Of a DNA stretch of 64,000 nucleotides, positions 25,070 to 34,483 are shown piece after piece. Below the pieces are notes generated by a model, which saw only the letters and a program-made list of their open reading frames with translations, had not been told where the DNA came from and ran no database searches. Origin of the DNA: Sneathiella sp. HT1-7 (lineage in GTDB: Bacteria > Pseudomonadota > Alphaproteobacteria > Sneathiellales > Sneathiellaceae); the NCBI RefSeq assembly GCF_020731145.1, contig NZ_JAJFZN010000001.1:868001-932000 (forward strand). The letters run 5' to 3'. Position numbers and translations under genes: made by a program. Position 1 is the first letter of the stretch. Each line of letters opens with the position of its first letter.

Positions 25070-28000
25070 ATGAGCGAGAAAATGACAGACAGCATTGAGG
25101 GAATTCAGGCTTCTGAAAGGATTGCTATTGTCGGCATGGCCGGCCGGTTTCCGTCTGCGCGCAGCGTATCGCAGCTTTGGAACCTGCTGGTGAATGAGCG
25201 GATCGGTACGCGCTGGTTCACTGATGAGGAAATGCTTGCCAATGGCGTCAGCCCGAGAGAATTGGCGGATCCGAACTATGTCCGCGCGGCAAACTATTTG
25301 CCCGATATGGAATGCTTCGATGCCGGTTTCTTCGGCTTTTCCCCGCGAGAGGCTTCTATCCTCGATCCGCAGCACCGCCATTTCCTTGAATGTGCGTGGG
25401 AGGCGCTCGAAGATGCAGGTCATATGCCCGAGAATTTCGATGGGCGGATCGGTGTTTTCGCGGGCTCTGGTTTGCAGGCATATCTACCGTTCAATCTACT
25501 TACCAATCCGGACCTTGTGGAAGAAATTGGCCTGTTCCTGCTTCGTCACACAGGCAATGACAAGGACTTTCTCACCACACGTCTTTCCTATCTCCTGAAT
25601 TTGCAGGGCCCCTCCGTGGCGGTGCAGACGGCCTGCTCGACATCGCTTGTTGCTGTGCATCAGGCAGCGGCTAGTCTTCTTTCCATGGAGAGTGACATGG
25701 TAATTGCCGGTGGTGTGTCCATCGAGTTGCCACATCGCCATGGCTATAAATTCGTCGAGGGGGAAATTCAGTCACCGGATGGCCTTTGCCGTCCTTTTGA
25801 TGATGACAGCGAGGGAACGGTGTTTGGTTCTGGCGCGGCGATTGTTGTTCTGCGCCGTCTGGAAGATGCGCTTGCTGATGGCGATGATATCAAGGCAGTG
25901 CTGATCGGTTCCGCCGTGAATAATGACGGCGCGCAGAAGGCGGGTTACCTCGCCCCCAGCGTAGACGGGCAGGCGGAAGCGGCGGCCGAGGCTCTTGCCA
26001 TCGCCGATATCCCGGCGGAAACCGTCAGCTATATCGAGGCCCATGGCACGGGCACGCCGGTTGGCGACCCGATCGAACTTGCGGGTCTTTCCCAGGTCTA
26101 TGGTGAGGGCGGGGTTGGCTATTGCGGGATTGGGTCGGTCAAGAGCAATATTGGCCATCTGGATACGGCGGCGGGCGCAACCAGCTTGATCAAGGTGGTG
26201 GAGGCCCTGCGCCATGAAACCTTGCCTGCTTCGCTCAACTACAAGACGCCGAACAGCCGTTTTGATATAGCAAACAGTCCCTTCTATGTGGTGGCGGAAA
26301 ACAAGCCCTGGCCGCGCGGTAACGTTCCGCGCCGGGCCGGCATTAATTCGCTTGGCGTTGGCGGCACCAACGCCCATGCGATTATCGAGGAAGCGCCCAA
26401 GCGACCAGATAATATCGACGCTGAGAGCTGGCGGCTGTTTCCCTTTTCCGCGCGGAATACACAGGCGCTGGACGGATTACAGGAAAAATGGCGGGAATTT
26501 GTCGCTACGCCGGAAATGCCCTCGCTTGCCGATGCTGCTTATACCTTGCGCCATGGGCGTCGGGAGTTTTCAGAGCGTCGGACTTTTGTTGCAAAATCCA
26601 AAGACGATCTCAAGGCTGCACTTTGGAATGATGTCGCGGAGCATGCCGTGTCGGGTGCCGCTGGAAACGCTAAGGCGGAGGTTGTCTTCATGTTTCCGGG
26701 CGGCGGCGCGCAATATCCGGGCGCGGGCGCAAATTTACTGGAAAGTTCCGATGCGTTTCGGGCGGCGGTTGATGATTGTTTCGCGCAGATGTCGATGGAT
26801 GCGCCTGCCGATCTTCGCAGTGTCATGTTCGAAAAATGCCTCGATGATGCGGATGCGCGGGCGAAGATGGAGATGTCGGGTTATGCCATTCCGGCATTGT
26901 TCATCCTTGAATATGCATACGCGAAAATGTTCATCAACTGGGGTGTGGAGCCCGCCGCCGTTCTCGGACATAGTGCGGGGGAATATGCAGGCGCAGTGAT
27001 CGCCAAGGTAATGTCGGTCGCCGACGCCCTCAAAATTGTTGTCTGGCGCGGTAAGGTAATGGACGCTGCTGCCGCGGGCGCGATGAGTATTATTCCGGCG
27101 CCACGGGAAAAGGTAACGGAACTGATTGGTGACCGGCTTGATATTGCCGCGCTGAATGCGCCTGATCTTTGTGTTGTCTCAGGTGAAATTGCGACCATCG
27201 ACGCGCTGGAGAATGAGCTTAAGGGCACGGAATATGAGGCCACGCGTGTGCGTATCAATGTCGCCGCCCATAGCCGCATTCTCGATGATCAGCTTGATAA
27301 TTTTCGAAATGGCATACAGGGCATTCAATTGACCGAGCCGGAGATCCCTTTTGTCTCTACTTTGCGTGGGAATTGGCCGGAAAATGGTGATTTTTCGACC
27401 ATTGACTATTGGGTCGAGCATTTGCGCCGGACGGTCCGCTTTGCCGATGCCATACAGACGGTGCTTGAAAAGCCGAACAGGATCCTGCTGGAAGTGGGGC
27501 CGGGCCAAACGCTGGGTCCGCTCGCGGAGATGAGCCGGGGGGCGAATGAGCCGCTTGCCGTGATTTCGTCGGGCCGTCCACCGAAAGAGACGGATGACGA
27601 TATGGCACGGGCGCTGGCGGCGGCAGGGCATATCTGGACAGTTGGCGGCACGCTCGATTGGGATAGTTTGCCGGGGGCGGGTGGGCGCCGTGTCTCCCTA
27701 CCGACCTATGCCTTTGCGCGGGACCGCCACTGGATCGAGCCGGGAATTGGCCGAACGGCAGGGGCCGGGGAGGCAGACGCAGATATTGCTGTGCATCTCA
27801 CCCGGCAGGAAAATCCTGACGACTGGTTTGTCACGAAAAGTTGGAAATTCTCTCCGGTTCCCCCGACTGAAGCGCAACATGGCGGCCATTGGCTTATCTT
27901 TCATGGAGGCGACCCGGTTTCCGACGCCCTCGTGGCGGAGCTTTCCGCTCGGCGGGAGGCGGTTATTATTGTTCGGCCCGGGGATGAATTCCGCAAAGAA

Positions 28001-31000
28001 GACGAAGGCTATCGACTTGCCCCCGACGTGGCGGAGGATTACGACGCGCTCTTTGCCGATCTGCCGGAGATGCCAAGCTATATCATCCATGCCTGGCCGA
28101 TGGCGGCGGCGGTTGAGGGGCAGGAAGGGTTGTTCGACAGTGGCTTTTGCCTCGCTCGTGCCATTCAGTCTGCTGATCCGTCGGAAGACATGCGTCTCAC
28201 CTTTATCGGGAGCGGCGGTTTTTCCGTTGCCGGAGAAACGGCGCCGTATCCCTCGCTTGGCACGTTGATCGGCCCTGTGCGGGTCGCGCCACGGGAAATT
28301 CCGGGGTTAAGTGCCCAGTATATTGATTTGGAGCCAGCGGAGGATCCGGTCTGGGCGGCGCATGCTATTCTTGATGAACAGGGCGGCGCCACCGCAGATG
28401 ACTGCATCGCCTTTCGCGCGCATCAACGGTATGCGCAGCAACTCGATTCTCTGTCCGCCACTCCGGCCGAAGGGCGGCCCAAACGGGTGAAAGATGGCGG
28501 GCGCTATCTGATTACCGGCGGCGTGGGCGGCATCGGGCTGGAACTCGCGCGTTATCTTGGCACATCAGCCAAGGCGAAAGTCGCGTTAATCGGTCGTTCC
28601 AAATTCCCGGGCCGGGCGGAATGGGACGTCGTTCTTGCGAAACATCCAGACAGTCGTACGGCGTATGCTATTCATGCGATCCGCGAGATAGAGGCGGCAG
28701 GCGGAGATGTCCTGATCCTCAGCACGGATGTGACAAACAAGGCGGCTATCGGGAAAGCAATTGAGAAAGCGCGTTCAGAATTCGGTGGTATTGACGGGGT
28801 TTTCCATGGTGCAGGCATCATGGACGACGCGCCGATGCTCGGTAAAAGCCTTGAAGATACGCATAATGTGCTCGCGCCGAAGGTAGATGGCGGCGAAAAT
28901 CTCTCGGCCCTGTTGCCGGATGGAGAGCTGGATTTCTTTGCTGTCTTTTCCTCTACCTCCGTCATTACCGCGCCGCCGGGTCAGGTCGACTATGTCGCGG
29001 CGAACAGTTACCTGGAAAGCCTCGCAGCGTCGCGCCGTGATGGCCTGGCAATTTCCTGGGGTGTCTGGCGTGATATCGGCATGGCCGCACGCGCCTATCG
29101 GAATCAGGAAGAGAATGTTGTTGGCTCCCATCCGCTGCTTGGTCCGATGGAGACGGATGAAAAAGGCGGGTTCTCTTTCACGTCCTATTATGATCCGGCG
29201 GAACTCTGGGTACTGAACGAGCATGTCGTTGGGGGCGTCCCGGTTTTGCCGGGAACGGCCTATATCGAGATTGCCCGTGTAGCAATGGAACAGGCGGCAT
29301 CGGGGCGCAAATGGGAAATCCAATCCCTCTCGCTTTTGAGTCCGATGGTATTTGCGGATGCCGTCCGTGCGCGGGTTGTGGTTACTCTCACGCCGACGGA
29401 GCGCGGTTATGATTTCAAGGTGCAGAGCAGCGCCTCCGCAGATGCGCCGTTGATCGAGCATTGCCACGCTAATCTTGTTCTGAAGCGATTGACGGATCGT
29501 AAGCTGCCTGCAGGTTTGCACGCGACGGGCAATCTCTCTATTTCCGATAGCAGCGGACAGGATTCGCAAGAGGAGTTGATCGATTTTGGTCCACGCTGGG
29601 ACAATGTTGGGCAAATTCGCGTTGGTTCGAATATTGTTGAGGCGGATTTCGCCCTGCCTGAGGCATTTCTTTCCGATCTTGGTCAATATACGGCCCATCC
29701 AGGAATGACGGATACGGCGGCAACTATCGGCCTGAACCTGCTGTCCGATGTTGGCAGTGAAGGCGCTTTCTATGCGCCGATGTCGGTGGATCGCCTGCGT
29801 ATTCTGGGGCCGCTACCGGCACGGTTTGTGGCACGGGCACGTCTTGTTGCGGAAACGCCGGGCCGGTTCGCGAGCTTCGACGTTGTTTTCTCCGATGAGA
29901 AAGGCACGCCCCTGATGATTTTGGAGGGATTCGCACTCAGCCGGATAGAAGGCACCAGCTTCGATACCGCCAGTGCGCCGGAACAACTCGTGGATATAAT
30001 GATTGCGCAAGGTATTGCCGCCGCAGATGCACCTGCTGTGTTCAACCGTGTGCTGAACTCTGATGCGCGGGCGATCGTCGTCTCCCCGACATCGATGGCT
30101 GATATCGCTCGTGAAATGGCGCGGATCGGCGCTCAGCGACGCAAAAAGGCTGATGGCAGCCGTAAAGAACAGGGCGGCGTTGATACCGTTTATGCAAATT
30201 CAGTTGAGAAAACGATCGCTGGCTTCTGGTCTGACCTTCTCGGTGTAGATCAGGCCGATCCGGATGCAGACTTCTTTGATCTTGGTGGTCATTCGCTGGC
30301 GGCGGTGCGTCTGTTTGCGAAAATCCGCAAAGAATATGAAACCGACCTGCCGCTTGCCACCCTATTTCAGGCACCGACCTTGCGCCTCCTCTCGGATGTG
30401 GTGATCGCGAAAGGCAATATTGATGTCGAGGTGACATCACCGTCCGACGGTGCGGATACGTCTGCGGTTGAGGATGGCTGGTCTCCGTTGGTACGGATCA
30501 AGAAGGGCGCACCACATGTGAAGCCGCTTTATCTTGTTCATGGAGCGGGCGGGAATGTTCTCAATTTCCGGTCCCTTTCCGGCTATATCGATTCAAAAAT
30601 TCCGTTTTATGCGCTCAAGGCGCTTGGCTCCGACGGAGAGACGGAAATTCATGAAACCATCGAGGAGATGGCGAGTTGCTATTTGGCTGCAGTGCTGAAA
30701 AACCAGCCTGAGGGGCCCTATAATCTCGCCGGTTATTCCGGGGGTGGCGTGATTGCATTTGAGATGGCGCAACAGTTGCGCGCCGCAGGCCATGAGGTCG
30801 GGAACCTGATCTTCTTCGATACCCTCGCGCCGGACATTGATCCGCATCCTGCAAGTATTTTTGAGAAAATCTGGACGGCCCGCCAGTGGAGCCTCAGCTT
30901 CGCGCTAAAGTGGCCGCTTCGGAAGTGGCAAAGCCGTTCTGCCGGGCGTGAAATGCAGCAAATCGCCGAACTTCTCAAGAAGGGAAGCAAAATCCCGGAC

Positions 31001-31267
31001 GAGCTTGTTGGTCGGCGGATGACGAGTGCCTATCTGGCGGCCGAACATCGCTATCGCCCGTCTGATTATCCAAACGATGTGCTCTTGTTCAAGGGCAGCC
31101 AGGCGAGCATGGACTTCCTGCGGGCGGGCCCGAAACTTGGTTGGGACGAATTCGTCTCTGGCAATATCGAGGTCATGATTTTTGATTGCGACCATTTCAA
31201 TATGATGATCGATCCGACAATCAGTGAGATTGGCAAGATTCTGAATGAGCTATTGCTTAATCAGTGA
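25070..31267 (+). CDS. Type I PKS module KS-AT-KR-DH-ACP-TE
   Basis: About 2065 residues. KS (~17-440): Cys189 in TACSTS, His325 in EAHGTGT, His363 in NIGH. AT: Ser635 in GHSAGE; the substrate loop reads VAAHS, neither the usual HAFH nor YASH, so malonyl is only likely. A non-catalytic linker (~920-1130) precedes KR: GGVGGIG (~1148), Tyr1308 in DYVAANS, and MDD at the B-type position. DH follows KR: His1385 in HVVGGVPVLPG, Asp1548 in HPGMTD. ACP Ser is 1742 (GGHSL). The TE has Ser1890 in GYSGGG and His2042. All catalytic residues look present. The start is uncertain: GTG 25064, ATG 25070 or ATG 25082. The TE should release the product. Its last 11 bases overlap the convergent hydrolase gene. 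Confidence 0.92.
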   Translation: MSEKMTDSIEGIQASERIAIVGMAGRFPSARSVSQLWNLLVNERIGTRWFTDEEMLANGVSPRELADPNYVRAANYLPDMECFDAGFFGFSPREASILDPQHRHFLECAWEALEDAGHMPENFDGRIGVFAGSGLQAYLPFNLLTNPDLVEEIGLFLLRHTGNDKDFLTTRLSYLLNLQGPSVAVQTACSTSLVAVHQAAASLLSMESDMVIAGGVSIELPHRHGYKFVEGEIQSPDGLCRPFDDDSEGTVFGSGAAIVVLRRLEDALADGDDIKAVLIGSAVNNDGAQKAGYLAPSVDGQAEAAAEALAIADIPAETVSYIEAHGTGTPVGDPIELAGLSQVYGEGGVGYCGIGSVKSNIGHLDTAAGATSLIKVVEALRHETLPASLNYKTPNSRFDIANSPFYVVAENKPWPRGNVPRRAGINSLGVGGTNAHAIIEEAPKRPDNIDAESWRLFPFSARNTQALDGLQEKWREFVATPEMPSLADAAYTLRHGRREFSERRTFVAKSKDDLKAALWNDVAEHAVSGAAGNAKAEVVFMFPGGGAQYPGAGANLLESSDAFRAAVDDCFAQMSMDAPADLRSVMFEKCLDDADARAKMEMSGYAIPALFILEYAYAKMFINWGVEPAAVLGHSAGEYAGAVIAKVMSVADALKIVVWRGKVMDAAAAGAMSIIPAPREKVTELIGDRLDIAALNAPDLCVVSGEIATIDALENELKGTEYEATRVRINVAAHSRILDDQLDNFRNGIQGIQLTEPEIPFVSTLRGNWPENGDFSTIDYWVEHLRRTVRFADAIQTVLEKPNRILLEVGPGQTLGPLAEMSRGANEPLAVISSGRPPKETDDDMARALAAAGHIWTVGGTLDWDSLPGAGGRRVSLPTYAFARDRHWIEPGIGRTAGAGEADADIAVHLTRQENPDDWFVTKSWKFSPVPPTEAQHGGHWLIFHGGDPVSDALVAELSARREAVIIVRPGDEFRKEDEGYRLAPDVAEDYDALFADLPEMPSYIIHAWPMAAAVEGQEGLFDSGFCLARAIQSADPSEDMRLTFIGSGGFSVAGETAPYPSLGTLIGPVRVAPREIPGLSAQYIDLEPAEDPVWAAHAILDEQGGATADDCIAFRAHQRYAQQLDSLSATPAEGRPKRVKDGGRYLITGGVGGIGLELARYLGTSAKAKVALIGRSKFPGRAEWDVVLAKHPDSRTAYAIHAIREIEAAGGDVLILSTDVTNKAAIGKAIEKARSEFGGIDGVFHGAGIMDDAPMLGKSLEDTHNVLAPKVDGGENLSALLPDGELDFFAVFSSTSVITAPPGQVDYVAANSYLESLAASRRDGLAISWGVWRDIGMAARAYRNQEENVVGSHPLLGPMETDEKGGFSFTSYYDPAELWVLNEHVVGGVPVLPGTAYIEIARVAMEQAASGRKWEIQSLSLLSPMVFADAVRARVVVTLTPTERGYDFKVQSSASADAPLIEHCHANLVLKRLTDRKLPAGLHATGNLSISDSSGQDSQEELIDFGPRWDNVGQIRVGSNIVEADFALPEAFLSDLGQYTAHPGMTDTAATIGLNLLSDVGSEGAFYAPMSVDRLRILGPLPARFVARARLVAETPGRFASFDVVFSDEKGTPLMILEGFALSRIEGTSFDTASAPEQLVDIMIAQGIAAADAPAVFNRVLNSDARAIVVSPTSMADIAREMARIGAQRRKKADGSRKEQGGVDTVYANSVEKTIAGFWSDLLGVDQADPDADFFDLGGHSLAAVRLFAKIRKEYETDLPLATLFQAPTLRLLSDVVIAKGNIDVEVTSPSDGADTSAVEDGWSPLVRIKKGAPHVKPLYLVHGAGGNVLNFRSLSGYIDSKIPFYALKALGSDGETEIHETIEEMASCYLAAVLKNQPEGPYNLAGYSGGGVIAFEMAQQLRAAGHEVGNLIFFDTLAPDIDPHPASIFEKIWTARQWSLSFALKWPLRKWQSRSAGREMQQIAELLKKGSKIPDELVGRRMTSAYLAAEHRYRPSDYPNDVLLFKGSQASMDFLRAGPKLGWDEFVSGNIEVMIFDCDHFNMMIDPTISEIGKILNELLLNQ

Positions 31268-32099
31268 CAGGCATGCCGGGGACATGTGCCTTATAAAAGG
31301 TGAGGCTGTCTTCGATCAATCCGTGATCGGCGAGATTGGTGTGATTTCCATCTGCGTAGATCCTGAATGATTTCGGTTCCGTCGCTTCGTCAAACAGCCG
31401 CCGGGCGGTGGTCATACGGATGGCGGTATCCTGCTCCCCATGCAGCATGAGGAGCGGTGCGTTTATCGCCTTTATCCGGTCAATTGAATCATAGCGTTCC
31501 CGCGACATAAGACGGCAAAACGGCAATCCATGGTAAGCATCTGTGAAATAATCGCAAAACCGGGCGAAAGCGGCTTCAAGGGTCAGGGCAGCAATGGGCC
31601 GCTCCGCCGCGAGTCGGACGGCGATCCCTGTTCCAAGACTATAGCCGTGGACAATACGTCTGCTTTTGGGGATTTCTGTCTCTATCAGCTCATTCAGCTG
31701 ATCATAGAGCGCACGAGCATCTGCGGCAAAAGCCTCTTCCGACGGGGTGCCGCCCTTACCGCTTGATCCACGATAGACGAGAGCGGCCACACCGAAACCC
31801 TTGTCCAGAAAGGGTTTCAGCCGCCCAACGGACGGGCCGATAGAGGTAAAGTTTCCCATGAAGTATAGTATTATCGGCGTATCTTCGTCCGGCGGCTTGA
31901 TCCAGGCAGTGATTTCCGTTCCGTCCTCAGACTTGAAGGTCACTTCACGAGCGCCGTCAAGGCCATAGCTTTTTGGCCCGTCGGTCGCCTGATCGAATTT
32001 GTAGATTGATCCGTAAAAGAGGCGCATTCCAACAAATCCGGCGACCACGATCAGGGCAATTAGCACGCCAAGGAGTATGAGGCCGTTCTGCAGGGACAT
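31257..32099 (-). CDS. Membrane-anchored alpha/beta hydrolase
   Basis: A 280-residue serine hydrolase. An N-terminal helix (residues 7-28) anchors it in the membrane, and the hydrolase fold follows with the nucleophile Ser in GYSLGTG near residue 150, Asp in HGEQDTAIR near 225, and His in DGNHTNL near 255. It resembles the BEM46/ABHD13-type hydrolases. It faces the PKS and overlaps its end by 11 bases; although tail-to-tail, nothing in the sequence ties it to the biosynthetic genes. Its substrate is unknown. Confidence 0.86.
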   Translation of the reverse strand: MSLQNGLILLGVLIALIVVAGFVGMRLFYGSIYKFDQATDGPKSYGLDGAREVTFKSEDGTEITAWIKPPDEDTPIILYFMGNFTSIGPSVGRLKPFLDKGFGVAALVYRGSSGKGGTPSEEAFAADARALYDQLNELIETEIPKSRRIVHGYSLGTGIAVRLAAERPIAALTLEAAFARFCDYFTDAYHGLPFCRLMSRERYDSIDRIKAINAPLLMLHGEQDTAIRMTTARRLFDEATEPKSFRIYADGNHTNLADHGLIEDSLTFYKAHVPGMPVTD

Positions 32100-32128
32100 A
32101 GAATATTCCGACGCGCTTTTCGGTTGCG

Positions 32129-32386
32129 TCAGCCTCGTGATTTGATGAGTTTGATGATGAACAGGAACACTACTGCGCCAATCGTTGCGTGGATGATCGC
32201 CGCCAGAATGCCGCCACCAATATCAATTCCGATTCTTGGTAAGACGAACCCGGCAATGAAGGCGCCAATAATGCCGACAACGATGTTGCCGATCAGGCCA
32301 AACCCGAAGCCCTTTATGATCAGCCCGGCCAACCAGCCAGCGACAGCACCGATCAGCAAGAAGATGAGAAGACTTTCCACTCCCAT
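32129..32386 (-). CDS. GlsB/YeaQ/YmgE family stress-response membrane protein
   Basis: An 85-residue protein of three hydrophobic helices, rich in Gly (GAVAGWLAGLIIKGFGFGLIGNIVVGIIGAF region), as in the transglycosylase-associated family. These are small inner-membrane proteins induced by stress, with function not established. It precedes the hydrolase gene on the same strand (gap 29 bases). Its upstream region carries three evenly spaced palindromes (32490-32584), the likely control sites. Confidence 0.9.
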   Translation of the reverse strand: MGVESLLIFLLIGAVAGWLAGLIIKGFGFGLIGNIVVGIIGAFIAGFVLPRIGIDIGGGILAAIIHATIGAVVFLFIIKLIKSRG

Positions 32387-32489
32387 GACAATCCACCTCT
32401 TTCATAGTTCCCGCACTCCTAACATTAGGAAGGGAGGGCGGGCGGGTGTCAAGATGGATTTCTTGATCCTGTCGGAGATGGCAACTTCT

Positions 32490-32584
32490 CCATTATGGTG
32501 CCGAAGGCTCAGCGTTTCGCCAAAAATGACACCATTATGGTACTGAATTTGCCGTAATTTCTTGCTCCATTCACCATAATGGTG
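32490..32584. repeat. Three phased ACCATWATGGT palindromes upstream of glsB-like gene
   Basis: CCATTATGGTG (32490-32500), CACCATTATGGTA (32530-32542) and CACCATAATGGTG (32572-32584) are copies of one 11-13 base palindrome. Their centres (about 32495, 32536, 32578) are 41-42 bases apart, close to four helical turns. They lie 104-200 bases upstream of the glsB-like gene and immediately after the TRAP gene stop. They look like an operator array for an unidentified regulator. Confidence 0.65.
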
Positions 32585-32593
32585 GTGTGGTGT

Positions 32594-33682
32594 TCAGGTA
32601 TCGCGTGCGGCAAAAAAGGCCTGACGGCTGATCCGTGACCAGCTTTTTGAAAGCGAGAGTGCCGCGCGATAGGAGGTAAGAATCTCTTCCGCCATCGGGT
32701 CGCCGCCGACGAACTTGTCCAGAAGGCCCGGCGTTAACTCTCGTGCGCGCGCGAGCAGGTCGGACGGAAACTTGCGAAGCTTCACCTTTTTGTTCTTCAC
32801 CAGATCTTCAAGTGCGCGGGCATTTTCCCAGTCGGATTCGGAAAGCCCGATCGCATTCTCTGACTGGCACGCATTGGCGACGATGGCTTTCAGATCATCG
32901 CTCAATCCCTCAAACGCCGTGCGATTGACAAGACATTCGGCGGTGCCGTTCGGCTTGTTGAATGATGGCCAGTAATAGTTGGGCGCAGCCTTGTAAAAGC
33001 CAAACGCCCGGTCACTCCAGGGGCCGAGAAACTCTGCGGCATCAATCAGTCCGTTCTGTAATCCTGGGAAGATATCTCCCGGCGCCAGCAAAACGGAGGT
33101 TGCGCCCATTTCTTCAAACAAATCGCCGCCAAGGCCCGCACTTCGAATTTTGACGCCCCTCAAATCATCGAGTGATTTAATCTCCTTCTTGAACCAACCG
33201 CCCATCTGAATGCCTGTGTTTCCGGCCATAAATGGTTTGATATCAAAGGGTTGATAAAGCGTGTCCCAGAGTTCCTGTCCGCCGCCCTGATTGATCCATG
33301 CCATATGTTCCAGCGCCGTCAACCCGAAGGGAATAGTGGTGAAGAAGACGCTTGCCTTCGCTTTACCTTGCCAGAAAAAGGACGCAGTGTGTCCAAGTTC
33401 GGCTGTGCCGCCGCCAACCGCACCAAAAACCTCAAGCGCGGGCACCAGCTCGCCCGCTGCATAGAGTTTAACTGTTAGCTTGCCATCGCTCATTGCAGTA
33501 ATTCGATCGGCGAGTCGTTGCGCGGTGACACCGACGCCCGGTGCGCCTTTCGGCCAGGATGTGACCATTTTCCACTGCATTGCGCCGCTTGCGAGGGACG
33601 GTGCAGGGAAAACACTTGCGCTCGCCACGCCTACACTGGAGGCGGTGAGAAATTTCCGGCGGGAGAGGGGCTGTTTTTTCAT
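32594..33682 (-). CDS. TRAP transporter substrate-binding protein (DctP/TakP type), Tat-exported
   Basis: A 362-residue periplasmic binding protein. The N-terminus has a twin-arginine signal (SRRKFLTASS) ending near ASA/PSLA. The VTSWPKGAPGVG opening and the FLGPWSDRAFGFYKAAPNYYW segment are like the TakP group, which bind 2-oxoacids such as pyruvate as calcium complexes; that ligand is family knowledge. No DctQ or DctM membrane subunits are nearby. Its ATG overlaps the thiM stop by four bases (ATGA), so it is the second gene of a TPP-riboswitch operon. Confidence 0.9.
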   Translation of the reverse strand: MKKQPLSRRKFLTASSVGVASASVFPAPSLASGAMQWKMVTSWPKGAPGVGVTAQRLADRITAMSDGKLTVKLYAAGELVPALEVFGAVGGGTAELGHTASFFWQGKAKASVFFTTIPFGLTALEHMAWINQGGGQELWDTLYQPFDIKPFMAGNTGIQMGGWFKKEIKSLDDLRGVKIRSAGLGGDLFEEMGATSVLLAPGDIFPGLQNGLIDAAEFLGPWSDRAFGFYKAAPNYYWPSFNKPNGTAECLVNRTAFEGLSDDLKAIVANACQSENAIGLSESDWENARALEDLVKNKKVKLRKFPSDLLARARELTPGLLDKFVGGDPMAEEILTSYRAALSLSKSWSRISRQAFFAARDT

Positions 33683-34416
33683 GGTTCCTTCCTTTCCTGA
33701 AGGCTGGATTGACTAATCTGGTATATTTTATCAAGGATCAGTGAGGCGAAGCTGCCGGGTCCGGTTGCTTGCTTTGCGGCTTGTTCACCCGCTTTGCTCA
33801 GAAGAGAGAGACCTGCTGCCACGGCTTGCAGTCGCTGATCTTGCGGCGCTACCGCAAGGCAAGCCCCGAGAAGTGCCGTGCCTGCACAACCGATCCCCGT
33901 GACCCGGCTCATCATCTCATGGCCGCCGGTCAGAGTGATTTCCTCCCTCCCGTCGGTAATCAGATCCGTTGCGCCGGTCATAGCGACGATGGCCCCGGTT
34001 TTTTGGGCAAGATCGGCGGGAGTGCCGCCAAGCAGGGTGATTTCCCCCTTGTTTCCCCGGATCAGTGCCGGACCAAGCGTGAGAAGGTCACTCGCATAGG
34101 CAGCGCGTGGCGGCGAGCGGTCGATAAAAACAGGATCAAGTATCCAGGGAAGCCCATTGTCATCTGCCGATGAAATGGCCAATTTGATCGAGGCTTTCAG
34201 ATCTCCGTCAAGGGTGCCGATGTTGACGAGAAGCGCATCCGCGCTTTTCGTGAAACCGGCCACTTCCTCCAGATCCGAAGACATGGAAGGAATTGCCCCA
34301 ATGGCGAGCAGCATATTGGCTGTGAGCGCTTGCACCACCGTATTGGTGAGACAGTGAACGGCCGGGCGACGGGTATTTAATGCCTGTAAAAGCGGTATAG
34401 TTCGGTCCTCGCGCAT
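33679..34416 (-). CDS. thiM: Hydroxyethylthiazole kinase
   Basis: Phosphorylates 4-methyl-5-(2-hydroxyethyl)thiazole, a thiamine salvage step. The 245-residue ribokinase-like protein has PAVHCLTNTVVQALTANMLLAIGA, SSDLEEVAGF, DPVFIDRSP, IRGNKGEI and the catalytic TGIGCAGTALLGA anion hole. The ATG at 34416 is chosen because AAGGAAAA precedes it; upstream in-frame ATGs at 34434 and 34485 are less likely, the latter touching the riboswitch. A TPP riboswitch and a promoter lie directly upstream, and the TRAP binding protein gene overlaps its end. Confidence 0.95.
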   Translation of the reverse strand: MREDRTIPLLQALNTRRPAVHCLTNTVVQALTANMLLAIGAIPSMSSDLEEVAGFTKSADALLVNIGTLDGDLKASIKLAISSADDNGLPWILDPVFIDRSPPRAAYASDLLTLGPALIRGNKGEITLLGGTPADLAQKTGAIVAMTGATDLITDGREEITLTGGHEMMSRVTGIGCAGTALLGACLAVAPQDQRLQAVAAGLSLLSKAGEQAAKQATGPGSFASLILDKIYQISQSSLQERKEP

Positions 34417-34483
34417 GCTTTTCCTTCCATTCATTCGTTGAAGGGAAGGGCGCGATGTACATATTTTAGGATGACCCGGCCTC

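Noticed and set aside
25064-25082. GTG at 25064 as the PKS start
   Set aside because: ATG codons follow at 25070 and 25082 in the same frame, with similar or better context. The choice makes no difference to the domains.
20501-31267. The biosynthetic pair as a recent horizontal acquisition
   Set aside because: No integrase, tRNA junction, insertion sequence or direct repeats flank it, and base composition looks like that of the neighbours by eye. A proper composition test was not possible.
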